From assembly GCA_023396345.1 (NCBI GenBank), contig JAEWWO010000154.1, forward strand, positions 1 to 6,344: a stretch of DNA of 6,344 bases. Reading direction: 5' to 3'. The stretch's first letter is position 1, and each line of letters starts with the position of its first letter. The notes beneath the pieces were generated by a model. The model was not told the origin of the DNA. It worked only from the letters and a program-made list of their open reading frames with translations, and did no database searches. A program made the translations under genes and the position numbers. The stretch comes from Bacteroidota bacterium (GTDB lineage Bacteria > Bacteroidota > Bacteroidia > Chitinophagales > Chitinophagaceae). Below are positions 1-5,662 of this stretch, in pieces.

Positions 1-50
1 CTTTTAATGTAGGCTACGGTTTCATTTAGTTTGTTGATGATATCATTCAT
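1..50 (-). CDS. N-terminal fragment of a cut gene, possibly purine-nucleoside phosphorylase
   Basis: An open frame starts with ATG at 50-48 and runs leftwards out of the window, giving 16 codons: MNDIINKLNETVAYIK, then S or R. A short amphipathic helix ending in ETVAYIK is how many Bacteroidota type-I purine-nucleoside phosphorylases begin (xxIxETVxYIKSK..., followed by the G-I-I-L-G-T-G-L-G phosphate loop). That loop would lie outside this window, so the family call is inference from 16 residues only. Supporting context: a TAnnTTTG-type -7 element sits just upstream (68-75), and the neighbouring barrel gene is closed by a terminator between 104 and 134, so this would be an independently transcribed gene. 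There is no Shine-Dalgarno, as in the other genes here. Confidence 0.5.
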   Translation of the reverse strand, partial: MNDIINKLNETVAYIK

Positions 51-67
51 AGTTTTCAGTTTATCTA

Positions 68-75
68 CAAATATA
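68..75 (-). promoter_or_regulatory. Candidate -7 element for the left-edge gene
   Basis: On the minus strand this reads TATATTTG, an exact match to the Bacteroidota -7 consensus TAnnTTTG. It lies 17 bp before the ATG at 50, so the leader would be about 10 nt. I see no good -33 TTTG at the usual spacing, so the promoter is only half supported. It lies just past the terminator of the upstream gene, where an independent promoter is expected. Confidence 0.4.
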
Positions 76-103
76 ATTATTAGTATTGAATTATTACAGA
101 TAT

Positions 104-134
104 GAAAAAGCCGATAGAAAATTTCTATCGGCTT
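104..134 (-). terminator. Intrinsic terminator of the small barrel gene
   Basis: Bases 108-120 and 122-134 are perfect 13-nt inverted repeats (AAGCCGATAGAAA / TTTCTATCGGCTT) around a single central base. In RNA this folds as a GC-containing stem of at least 9-10 bp with a small A/U loop. Read on the minus strand, the 3' side of the stem runs into five T residues (bases 105-109). It begins 25 bp after the stop codon of the gene at 160-747, matching rho-independent termination of that transcript. The plus-strand side lacks a long T tract and there is no converging gene, so it is probably one-directional. Confidence 0.85.
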
Positions 135-159
135 AATGTATATTTATTTTAATTTAAAA

Positions 160-747
160 TTATCTACCCATTGGGAAAGTATAACCTATACGAAGACCTA
201 CGAAACCAAGATTTGCTTTGTCATCTGAAGTGTTTCCGCTGAAATTGAATTTATGGTCAGAAGCTTCATAACGTAAGCTTAAATCAAAGCCAGCTACGTT
301 TGTTCCAACTCCAATTCCATATAAGAAACCTGGATCGTATTTAGCACTTTGTCCTAATACATTATTTTCTGTTGTAGGAATAGCTACACCTAATTGAGGA
401 TGCAGGTAAAAAGAACCTATACCGTACTTAACACCAGCTTTAACCGGAACAACTCCGATACTGGTTTTAACTCCTAAATCTTCAGCAACTCTTTTTGCAT
501 CACTATCTTTCATGAAGAAATTATTGTATCCTGCAGAAAGCGTTAAACCAATTGATTCGTCAAAATTGTATCCATACTGAAGATCGCCTCCAATACCGAA
601 TGAATAATTATCATTCCAATCACCTACAGGTAACATTGGGCTTACACCAATTGATAAATTTGAACCAGGCACCATTTGTGCGTTTGATTGATTAGCAGTG
701 AACAAACCGCCTACTAAAACTGCTAATGCTACTAATGTTTTTTTCAT
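160..747 (-). CDS. Small secreted outer-membrane beta-barrel protein
   Basis: This 195-residue protein starts with a Sec signal peptide: MKK, a hydrophobic core (residues 4-17), then SNA|Q with likely cleavage after A23. The mature part (about 172 residues) alternates hydrophobic and polar residues in strand-like stretches, such as LSIGVSP, FGIGGDLQYGYNF, GLTLSAGYN, VVPVKAGVKYGIG, SFYLHPQLGVA, FDLSLRYEAS and LGFVGLRIGYTF. It ends near an aromatic residue (YTF-PMGR), as outer-membrane barrels do. Size and pattern fit an 8-stranded barrel of the OMP_b-brl (PF13505/PF13568-like) group, common in Bacteroidota and mostly of unknown function. No OmpA peptidoglycan-binding domain, lipobox or enzyme motif is visible. 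The ATG choice is supported by the signal peptide starting right at it. The gene has its own terminator, and its 168-bp upstream gap suggests its own promoter, though I could not identify one. Confidence 0.85.
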   Translation of the reverse strand: MKKTLVALAVLVGGLFTANQSNAQMVPGSNLSIGVSPMLPVGDWNDNYSFGIGGDLQYGYNFDESIGLTLSAGYNNFFMKDSDAKRVAEDLGVKTSIGVVPVKAGVKYGIGSFYLHPQLGVAIPTTENNVLGQSAKYDPGFLYGIGVGTNVAGFDLSLRYEASDHKFNFSGNTSDDKANLGFVGLRIGYTFPMGR

Positions 748-783
748 AACTTCTAATTTAATTATTTTAGTTAATTTTTATTT

Positions 784-838
784 CAGACTTATTTCTAATC
801 ACTATTTCAAAGTCTGTTATCCTCTGTCAGAAAACAGA
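784..838. repeat. Two small inverted repeats upstream of the barrel gene
   Basis: CAGACTT at 784-790 is mirrored by AAGTCTG at 810-816 with a 19-base spacer. TCTGT at 823-827 is mirrored by ACAGA at 834-838 with a 6-base loop. Both lie 37-91 bp upstream of the ATG at 747, in the likely leader or promoter of the barrel gene. They could be weak hairpins or operator half-sites, but in AT-rich DNA dyads this short arise easily by chance. No TAnnTTTG element with a -33 partner was found in 748-915. Confidence 0.25.
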
Positions 839-882
839 TTCGTTTAATAACATAGTAGTATTTGCAACTTATGTGCCAAAAA

Positions 883-910
883 TGAAAAAGGCTAAAAATT
901 ATTTACATCC
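883..910 (-). terminator. Weak candidate terminator after the DUF3127 gene
   Basis: On the minus strand, 5 bp beyond the stop codon at 916-918, an imperfect dyad runs from GG (910-909) to CC (891-890). It contains an AAA/TTT inner stem, one G-U pair and two mismatches, and is followed by TTTTT (889-885) and CATT. The layout is that of a rho-independent terminator, but the stem is poor and mostly A-T. Readthrough into the barrel gene cannot be excluded. Confidence 0.3.
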
Positions 911-915
911 GTTTG

Positions 916-1305
916 TTAGAAAGGGAGGTCATCAACCGGCTCTTCATATTCATTATCGGGTGTAAAATCGGGCTGTTTATCAGAGAAATTATTTTCTGCA
1001 TTTTGCAATGCACTTACTTCATTTTCAATTCTCCATGCATCAAGATTAGTAAAATATAGATCTCTGCCGTCTTTATTCCATTTGGTTCCGCGTATATTGA
1101 AATATACTTTCACCATATCGCCTGTGTTAAACTTATCAAGTAGTTCGGTTTTGTCCTGTACGGTTTGAAATTTTATATAGTTTGAAATTGTTCTGCCTCC
1201 TATATCATCCGTTTTTTCTATAACAAATTCTCTTGTTTTAAATGTTTCTGTTTTTTGTTGTGTTGCTGATTTCTCAATTATTTTTCCTGAAATTTCGTAA
1301 GACAT
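916..1305 (-). CDS. DUF3127 family protein with SSB-like acidic C-terminal tip
   Basis: This 129-residue soluble protein has no signal peptide or membrane segment. Residues 1-95 match the Bacteroidota family DUF3127 as I know it: an opening Y-E-I-S-G-K-I strand, FKTREFVIEK (22-31), NYIKFQTVQDK (42-52), GDMVKVYFNIRGTKW (62-76) and LYFTNLDAWRIE (83-94). The strand pattern resembles an OB-fold single-stranded-DNA-binding protein, and the family is often described that way, without a settled function. Residues 96-118 are a polar linker. The protein ends EYEEPVDDLPF, an acidic tail closing in DDLPF, much like the DDxPF tip by which bacterial SSB recruits partner proteins. The gene follows proline dehydrogenase by 90 bp on the same strand, but a candidate promoter in that gap suggests it can be transcribed alone. 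The ATG at 1305 lies at the conserved family start. It is not the housekeeping SSB. Confidence 0.87.
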   Translation of the reverse strand: MSYEISGKIIEKSATQQKTETFKTREFVIEKTDDIGGRTISNYIKFQTVQDKTELLDKFNTGDMVKVYFNIRGTKWNKDGRDLYFTNLDAWRIENEVSALQNAENNFSDKQPDFTPDNEYEEPVDDLPF

Positions 1306-1342
1306 TTTTTAATTAAGTATTGAGTTTTTGGTTTAAAGAATT

Positions 1343-1371
1343 TAAATCTATTTGTTTTAATTATCAGTCAA
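1343..1371 (-). promoter_or_regulatory. Candidate promoter for the DUF3127 gene
   Basis: On the minus strand, TTG (1371-1369) is followed after 18 bases by TAGATTTA (1350-1343), one mismatch from the Bacteroidota pair TTG-N17-23-TAnnTTTG. The last base of the -7 box is A rather than G. Transcription would start around 1335, leaving an A/T-rich leader of about 30 nt before the ATG at 1305. In DNA this AT-rich, such near matches occur by chance. Confidence 0.35.
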
Positions 1372-1395
1372 TCTACTAATTTTCGAATTAACTAA

Positions 1396-2583
1396 TCAAC
1401 CTTTTTTTCTTCTTGCTATTTCCTTATTAATGAGTGACAGTTCGCGCCCGGTCTGACCTTTTACGCTTGAATTTTCAATAGCTCTGCGCATAAGATAAGG
1501 CACTACATCGTTCAACGGACCGTAAGGTAAATATTTACTTGCCGAAAAGCCCATATCTGCCAGATTGAAAGTAATGTCATCGCTCATTCCATATAGTTGT
1601 GAAAAATGCACATGCGGATGATTTTTTGGCAACTGATTATCGAGCAGATAATTTGCTGCAAGCAGATTGCTGTATTCGTTGTGCGAAGCTACTATAAAGC
1701 TAATATCTTCCAGATGTTGCAGGCAATAATTTACTGCCAGATTATAATCTTTATCGGTATCTTCCTTGGTGTTTTGTATAGGCGAGTCGTAGCCGTTGAG
1801 CAATGCACGTTCTCTCTCCTTTTCCATATACGCACCACGCACCAGTTTCACGCCGAGTTTAAAATTATTCTTCTGAGCAATACTATGCGATATTTTCAGA
1901 AAATCAAGTCTGTCTTTTCTGTACAATTGAAGCGTATTAAATACAATTATTTTTTCCTTGTTGTATTGCTGCATCATCTCCATCACCAGTCTGTCTATAG
2001 GATCCTGAATCCAGCTTTCTTCCGCATCAATCATTATTCCTACATTACATTTTAAAGCCGCTTCGCAGATTATGAACATACGCTCTCTTAAATTTTTCCA
2101 GTCGCGACGTTGTTCTTCACTATCATGCACACCGCTTCTTAATCTGGGAGCTTCATTCAATTGCTGCAATAAATCAAAACTGGCTAATCCCGTTACTTTA
2201 ATTGCCACAAAAGGAACTGCTTCTTTCCGTGAAGCATATTCTATTAACTTTACATATTCTTCAGCCGTTCTGTCAAAAACTTCATCGGTATCTTTTCCTT
2301 CCACGCCATAATCCAGAATTGTTTGCACGCCAAACTGATACAATTTATCAGTCACAGCTTCCGTCTGTTCTAAAGTTTCGCCTCCTACAAATTGTTTAAA
2401 AATGGTACTTCTTATAGCCTTGCGTACCGGGAACTTTGCACGAATTAAATAAGGAGTTAATTTAATGCCCAAAGTAGAAAATACAGGCACTTTCATAGAA
2501 GAAAAAAGTAAACGTGCGTTCTTAAGTTCGCTGTCTGTTTTATATTTAAAAGCTATTTCTGAATTATCAAAGGAATTCTCCAT
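1396..2583 (-). CDS. Proline dehydrogenase, monofunctional (FAD-dependent PRODH)
   Basis: This cytosolic or membrane-associated flavoenzyme oxidises L-proline to 1-pyrroline-5-carboxylate and passes electrons to the quinone pool. The 395-residue protein has the PRODH TIM-barrel signature. VAIKVTGL carries K129, equivalent to E. coli PutA Lys329. MIDAEES (184-190) carries D186, equivalent to Asp370. VFNTLQLYRKD (214-224), LGVKLVRGAYMEKER (243-257) and VASHN (298-302) follow. YLPYG...YLMRRAIEN (351-371) gives Y351, R366 and R367; their spacing is identical to Tyr540/Arg555/Arg556 of PutA, the proline-binding residues. All key positions are therefore intact. The protein lacks the PutA DNA-binding domain and the P5C-dehydrogenase domain, so it is a stand-alone enzyme; no P5C dehydrogenase gene is in the window. 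The start is well fixed: an in-frame TAA lies directly before the ATG at 2583-2581. Length is typical of Bacteroidota homologues. The residue correspondence is recalled knowledge, not a computed alignment. Confidence 0.94.
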   Translation of the reverse strand: MENSFDNSEIAFKYKTDSELKNARLLFSSMKVPVFSTLGIKLTPYLIRAKFPVRKAIRSTIFKQFVGGETLEQTEAVTDKLYQFGVQTILDYGVEGKDTDEVFDRTAEEYVKLIEYASRKEAVPFVAIKVTGLASFDLLQQLNEAPRLRSGVHDSEEQRRDWKNLRERMFIICEAALKCNVGIMIDAEESWIQDPIDRLVMEMMQQYNKEKIIVFNTLQLYRKDRLDFLKISHSIAQKNNFKLGVKLVRGAYMEKERERALLNGYDSPIQNTKEDTDKDYNLAVNYCLQHLEDISFIVASHNEYSNLLAANYLLDNQLPKNHPHVHFSQLYGMSDDITFNLADMGFSASKYLPYGPLNDVVPYLMRRAIENSSVKGQTGRELSLINKEIARRKKG

Positions 2584-2768
2584 TTACCGCATAAATTTTA
2601 ATACGCAAATATCGAAAAAAATAACCGAAAAAAACCATGCAAACGATATTTAAAACAAATAAGATATTAATTAAAACAGGCACGTAATTTTGTAACAGAA
2701 AATAGCCTGTTGGTTACAAGAAAAACAATTTAACAAATAATTAGGCAACAAAAACAACATTTACCGCA
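2581..2768. repeat. 11-bp direct repeat, two copies 177 bp apart
   Basis: CATTTACCGCA occurs at 2581-2591 and again at 2758-2768. The first copy includes the reverse complement of the proline dehydrogenase start codon (minus strand TGCGGTAAATG). The second ends about 100 bp before the receptor start codon. The repeat is not palindromic. It could mark a shared regulator site or be chance; the two copies have unrelated flanks. Confidence 0.4.
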
Positions 2769-2867
2769 CTTATATAGAGAAAAGAATTTATTTTTACCTA
2801 ATACTTTAGTTACTTTCATTATTTAATTTTTTATGAAAGAAATACTTCTGAACATATAAATAACTTT
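2584..2867. other. Divergent intergenic region between proline dehydrogenase and the receptor operon
   Basis: This 284-bp, very A/T-rich stretch must carry the promoters of both divergent transcription units. It holds an exact TAATTTTG -7 element on the plus strand (2685-2692), a TTGTAAC/GTTACAA dyad (2690-2719), and one copy of an 11-bp direct repeat whose other copy covers the proline dehydrogenase start. A GATATTTG near-match to the -7 box lies on the minus strand at 2606-2613. No convincing gene, tRNA or riboswitch-like fold was seen. The longest minus-strand open frame here is about 29 codons (from 2760) and looks random. Confidence 0.6.
2685..2719 (+). promoter_or_regulatory. Candidate -7 element with overlapping inverted repeat
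   Basis: TAATTTTG at 2685-2692 fits TAnnTTTG exactly on the strand of the receptor gene. No TTTG lies at the expected -33 distance. A dyad, TTGTAAC (2690-2696) and GTTACAA (2713-2719), begins inside this element and spans the expected start point near 2699, so it is placed where a repressor operator would be. The half-site centres are 23 bp apart, about two helical turns. If used, the promoter gives a leader of about 170 nt for the receptor mRNA. The evidence is pattern only. Confidence 0.35.
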
Positions 2868-5651
2868 ATGAAAAAAATTTACATCTTTATTTGTCTGTGT
2901 GCGATATCCTTATCTTCCTACGCTCAGGATATAACCATAAAAGGTAATGTTGCAGACACTTCGAGTGAATCTTCTCTTGTAAATTCTACTGTAGTTTTGC
3001 TGCGAGCAAAAGATTCCATTTTATATAAACACACCAGAAGCAACCAGCAGGGAGCGTTTCAATTTACCAATGTGGATACCGGAAATTATATCTTAATGAT
3101 TTCCTACCCTAATTATGCAGACTATACCGAAAACTTTACCATAGATGCGGAAGCTAAAGAAAAAGATTTTGGACATGTAGATTTGATACTCAAATCTGAA
3201 TTATTAAAAGATGTAATTGTTCGCTCCAATGCCGGCGCTATACGTATCAAGGGAGATACCACTGAATTTATAGCTGATAGTTTTAAGGTAGCTGCTAATG
3301 CCAGTATTGAAGATTTATTGAAAAAATTCCCCGGATTTCAGGTCGATAAAGATGGAAAAATTACCGCTCAAGGGGAAACAATAAAAAAAGTTTTGGTAGA
3401 CGGCGAGGAGTTCTTTGGAGACGACCCAACATTGGTGACGAAAAATCTTCGGGCAGATATGGTAGATAAAGTACAGCTTTTCGATAAAAAAAGTGATCAG
3501 GCTACTTTCTCCGGAATTGATGATGGCGTGCGTGATAAAACGCTGAACGTAAAACTGAAAGAAGATAAAAAGAAAGGAATTTTTGGTAAAATAGAAGCCG
3601 GATATGGCACAGAAGATATGTATCAGAATCAGGCAATGTTTAATCAGTTTAAAAATAAAAGAAAACTTTCAGCCTACGCCACTTTAGCCAATACTGGAAA
3701 AACCGGGCTCGGGTTTCAGGATGCTGACAAATACGGTGCCTCCAATATGGAAATGACAGAAGACGGCGGAATATTTATTTCCGGCGGTGGTGGGGATATT
3801 CTTGATTCATGGGATGGTAATTATAGCGGAGAAGGTATACCACGTGTAGCCAGCGGAGGTATTCATTACGATAATAAATGGAAGGAAGACAAACACTATG
3901 TAAACGGTAACTATAAAATTGGAGAAAGTGCTTTGAGGGGAGACAGAGTTTCCACCACACAAACCAACCTGAATGAAGGAACCGCACAGGTAGAATCCTC
4001 CAATAACTCATTTGACCGCTATGCTTTTCGTCAAAAAGCGGATGGTTTTTATGAAATAACTTTCGACACAACTTTTTCTATCAAAGCGTCTGTCAGCGGA
4101 AGTTTGGGCAACAGTAATTCTCTTGAAACGTTCAATTCAGTGGTAAAGGATCAGGATAGTTTAGATATTAATAATACCAACAGAACCAACAGATCAACCG
4201 GTGAAAACGAAGGATTCTCCAGCAATATATTATTCAGAAAAAAACTGGCGAAAAAAGGAAGAACCCTTAGTCTTAATCTTAGTCAAAACTACAGAGCCAG
4301 CACTTCTGAAGGATTATTAAATTCTACAATCGAATTTAATAAACTGAACAGAACACAACTTCTCAATCAAAAAAGACTGAACGATAATAACTCTAATAAT
4401 TTAGGAGCACGTGTTAATTACTCCGAACCATTGACAGAGTTCACAGCACTCGGCGTAAACTATCAATATTATCTCAATAAGTCAGAAACAGAAAGAAGAA
4501 CCTACAATCAGGATGCGGGTGGAGATTACAGCCTGCTTGATAATTTGTACAGCAATCATTTTGAGTTTGACCAAAACACGCACCGCGGAGGAGTTTCCTA
4601 CAATTACAATAAAAACAATAAAGTATTCAATATAGGATCAGATGTCGGCGTTACAGATGTTACGCTTACAGATGTTATGAGAAATACTCCTATCAACAGA
4701 AAGTTTACTAATCTGTATCCTTCTGCCATGTTGAGAATGAACTTACCTAAACAATTCAGATTATGGACAAGATATTGGGGTAGCACAAGACAACCAAGCC
4801 TTACACAACTTCAACCCATATTTACTACAGAGGATACAATGAATATTTACATTGGTAATCCTGAATTAAAAGCAGGTTACAATCATGGTATTAACGTAAA
4901 CATCAACAAGTTTGATGTACTTACCAATAATTATGTCGGCATTTACGGTTATTATGGACAAACTTATAATGCTGTAGTTACAAACGTTACAACCGATATT
5001 TTAAGCGGCAGACGCACCTACAATTATTTTAATGCCGATGAACCAAATTCAAACTATTATGCAGAATTATATTTTCGCTCTAAAATAAAAAAACTGGATT
5101 TGGAATATGGCTTTGGACTTCGTGGCAATGGAAATAAATATGTAAATTCTGTAAATGATGTTTTGTACACCACCAAAAGCAACAACTACTCTCTAAGCAA
5201 TAGCTTAAGAAAAGTTAAGGATAAAAAATATGATATTTCTATCGGGCAATCTCTGGGATACAATCATATTACAACATCGCAGGAGGCTGCTTCTAATAAT
5301 AATGGTTTCAACTATTATCTAAATCCGAGCGTAGAAATCTTTTTACCAAAAGGTTTTCAGATTAATACACATATGAATTATCAATGGCAGCAAAAAACCG
5401 AAACTTTTAATACTGATTTCAACAGAGCCTTATGGCATGCGTGGATTGGTAAGAAATTCTTCAAAAAAGAAAATCTGTTGATTAAACTATCTGCTTTTGA
5501 TATCCTGAATCAAAATAAAGGTTTTGACAGAAGAGCCTGGGACAATATATTCTATGAGTCCTATTATACAACCATCCCGCGTCATTTCATGCTTTCCGTA
5601 ATCTGGGATTTCAACAAAATGGGTGGCACTGTAAAAAATAATAACCAATAA
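2868..5651 (+). CDS. TonB-dependent receptor-like outer-membrane beta-barrel protein (OMP_b-brl_3 type)
   Basis: The protein has 927 residues. A signal peptide comes first (MKKIYIFICLCAISLSSYA|Q, cleavage after residue 19). Next is a carboxypeptidase-D regulatory-like beta-sandwich, residues about 22-110, with VLLRAKDS, GAFQFTNVDTGNYIL and YPNYADY. LLKDVIVRS (112-120) stands where SusC-like receptors carry the TonB box. Residues about 128-235 form a plug-like domain with KGDTTEFIADSFKV, EDLLKKFPGFQVDKDGKI, VLVDGEEFFGDDP and LFDKKSDQATFSGIDDG. About 680 residues of alternating barrel strands follow, ending in HFMLSVIWDF (906-915) and a short polar tail. Such proteins sit in the outer membrane and are presumed to import ligands using TonB energy. 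No SusD partner follows, so a SusCD glycan system is unlikely and the substrate is unknown. A glycine-rich segment lies at 300-309. The ATG is fixed by the signal peptide. The stop is 11 bp before the GLPGLI gene, indicating one operon. Confidence 0.9.
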   Translation: MKKIYIFICLCAISLSSYAQDITIKGNVADTSSESSLVNSTVVLLRAKDSILYKHTRSNQQGAFQFTNVDTGNYILMISYPNYADYTENFTIDAEAKEKDFGHVDLILKSELLKDVIVRSNAGAIRIKGDTTEFIADSFKVAANASIEDLLKKFPGFQVDKDGKITAQGETIKKVLVDGEEFFGDDPTLVTKNLRADMVDKVQLFDKKSDQATFSGIDDGVRDKTLNVKLKEDKKKGIFGKIEAGYGTEDMYQNQAMFNQFKNKRKLSAYATLANTGKTGLGFQDADKYGASNMEMTEDGGIFISGGGGDILDSWDGNYSGEGIPRVASGGIHYDNKWKEDKHYVNGNYKIGESALRGDRVSTTQTNLNEGTAQVESSNNSFDRYAFRQKADGFYEITFDTTFSIKASVSGSLGNSNSLETFNSVVKDQDSLDINNTNRTNRSTGENEGFSSNILFRKKLAKKGRTLSLNLSQNYRASTSEGLLNSTIEFNKLNRTQLLNQKRLNDNNSNNLGARVNYSEPLTEFTALGVNYQYYLNKSETERRTYNQDAGGDYSLLDNLYSNHFEFDQNTHRGGVSYNYNKNNKVFNIGSDVGVTDVTLTDVMRNTPINRKFTNLYPSAMLRMNLPKQFRLWTRYWGSTRQPSLTQLQPIFTTEDTMNIYIGNPELKAGYNHGINVNINKFDVLTNNYVGIYGYYGQTYNAVVTNVTTDILSGRRTYNYFNADEPNSNYYAELYFRSKIKKLDLEYGFGLRGNGNKYVNSVNDVLYTTKSNNYSLSNSLRKVKDKKYDISIGQSLGYNHITTSQEAASNNNGFNYYLNPSVEIFLPKGFQINTHMNYQWQQKTETFNTDFNRALWHAWIGKKFFKKENLLIKLSAFDILNQNKGFDRRAWDNIFYESYYTTIPRHFMLSVIWDFNKMGGTVKNNNQ

Positions 5652-5662
5652 AAATTAGTTCG

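Noticed and set aside
1402..1408. Seven-T run near the 3' end of proline dehydrogenase as a slippage site
   Set aside because: A slip would change only the last few Lys/Arg-rich residues after the conserved domain, and the frame is intact here.
1606..2055. Plus-strand open frame of 149 codons inside proline dehydrogenase
   Set aside because: It is fully antisense to a gene with intact catalytic motifs. Its composition is Ile/Phe/His-rich with no domain, signal peptide or start context.
2072..2653. Three short plus-strand frames over the 5' part of proline dehydrogenase
   Set aside because: They overlap each other and the real gene, have no recognisable motifs and are explained as antisense shadows.
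2672..2760. 29-codon minus-strand frame starting at the second copy of the 11-bp repeat
   Set aside because: Its residue content (Leu/Phe/Cys from T-rich DNA) looks random, and there is no homology that I recognise or any start signal beyond the shared repeat.
2833..2859. Eight-codon frame (MKEILLNI) just before the receptor start
   Set aside because: It is out of frame with the receptor and could be a leader peptide, but such short frames are common by chance in A/T-rich leaders and no attenuator-like hairpin follows.
3775..4071. Minus-strand frame of 98 codons inside the receptor gene
   Set aside because: It is antisense to well-conserved barrel sequence and its Tyr/His/Leu-rich composition is typical of a shadow frame.
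4604..4786. Minus-strand frame of 60 codons inside the receptor gene
   Set aside because: It is a shadow of the receptor barrel with no independent promoter, motif or start context.
2868..5651. SusC-type glycan receptor interpretation
   Set aside because: The receptor is followed by a GLPGLI gene and not by a SusD-like lipoprotein, and its plug wording fits the OMP_b-brl_3 group better than SusC.
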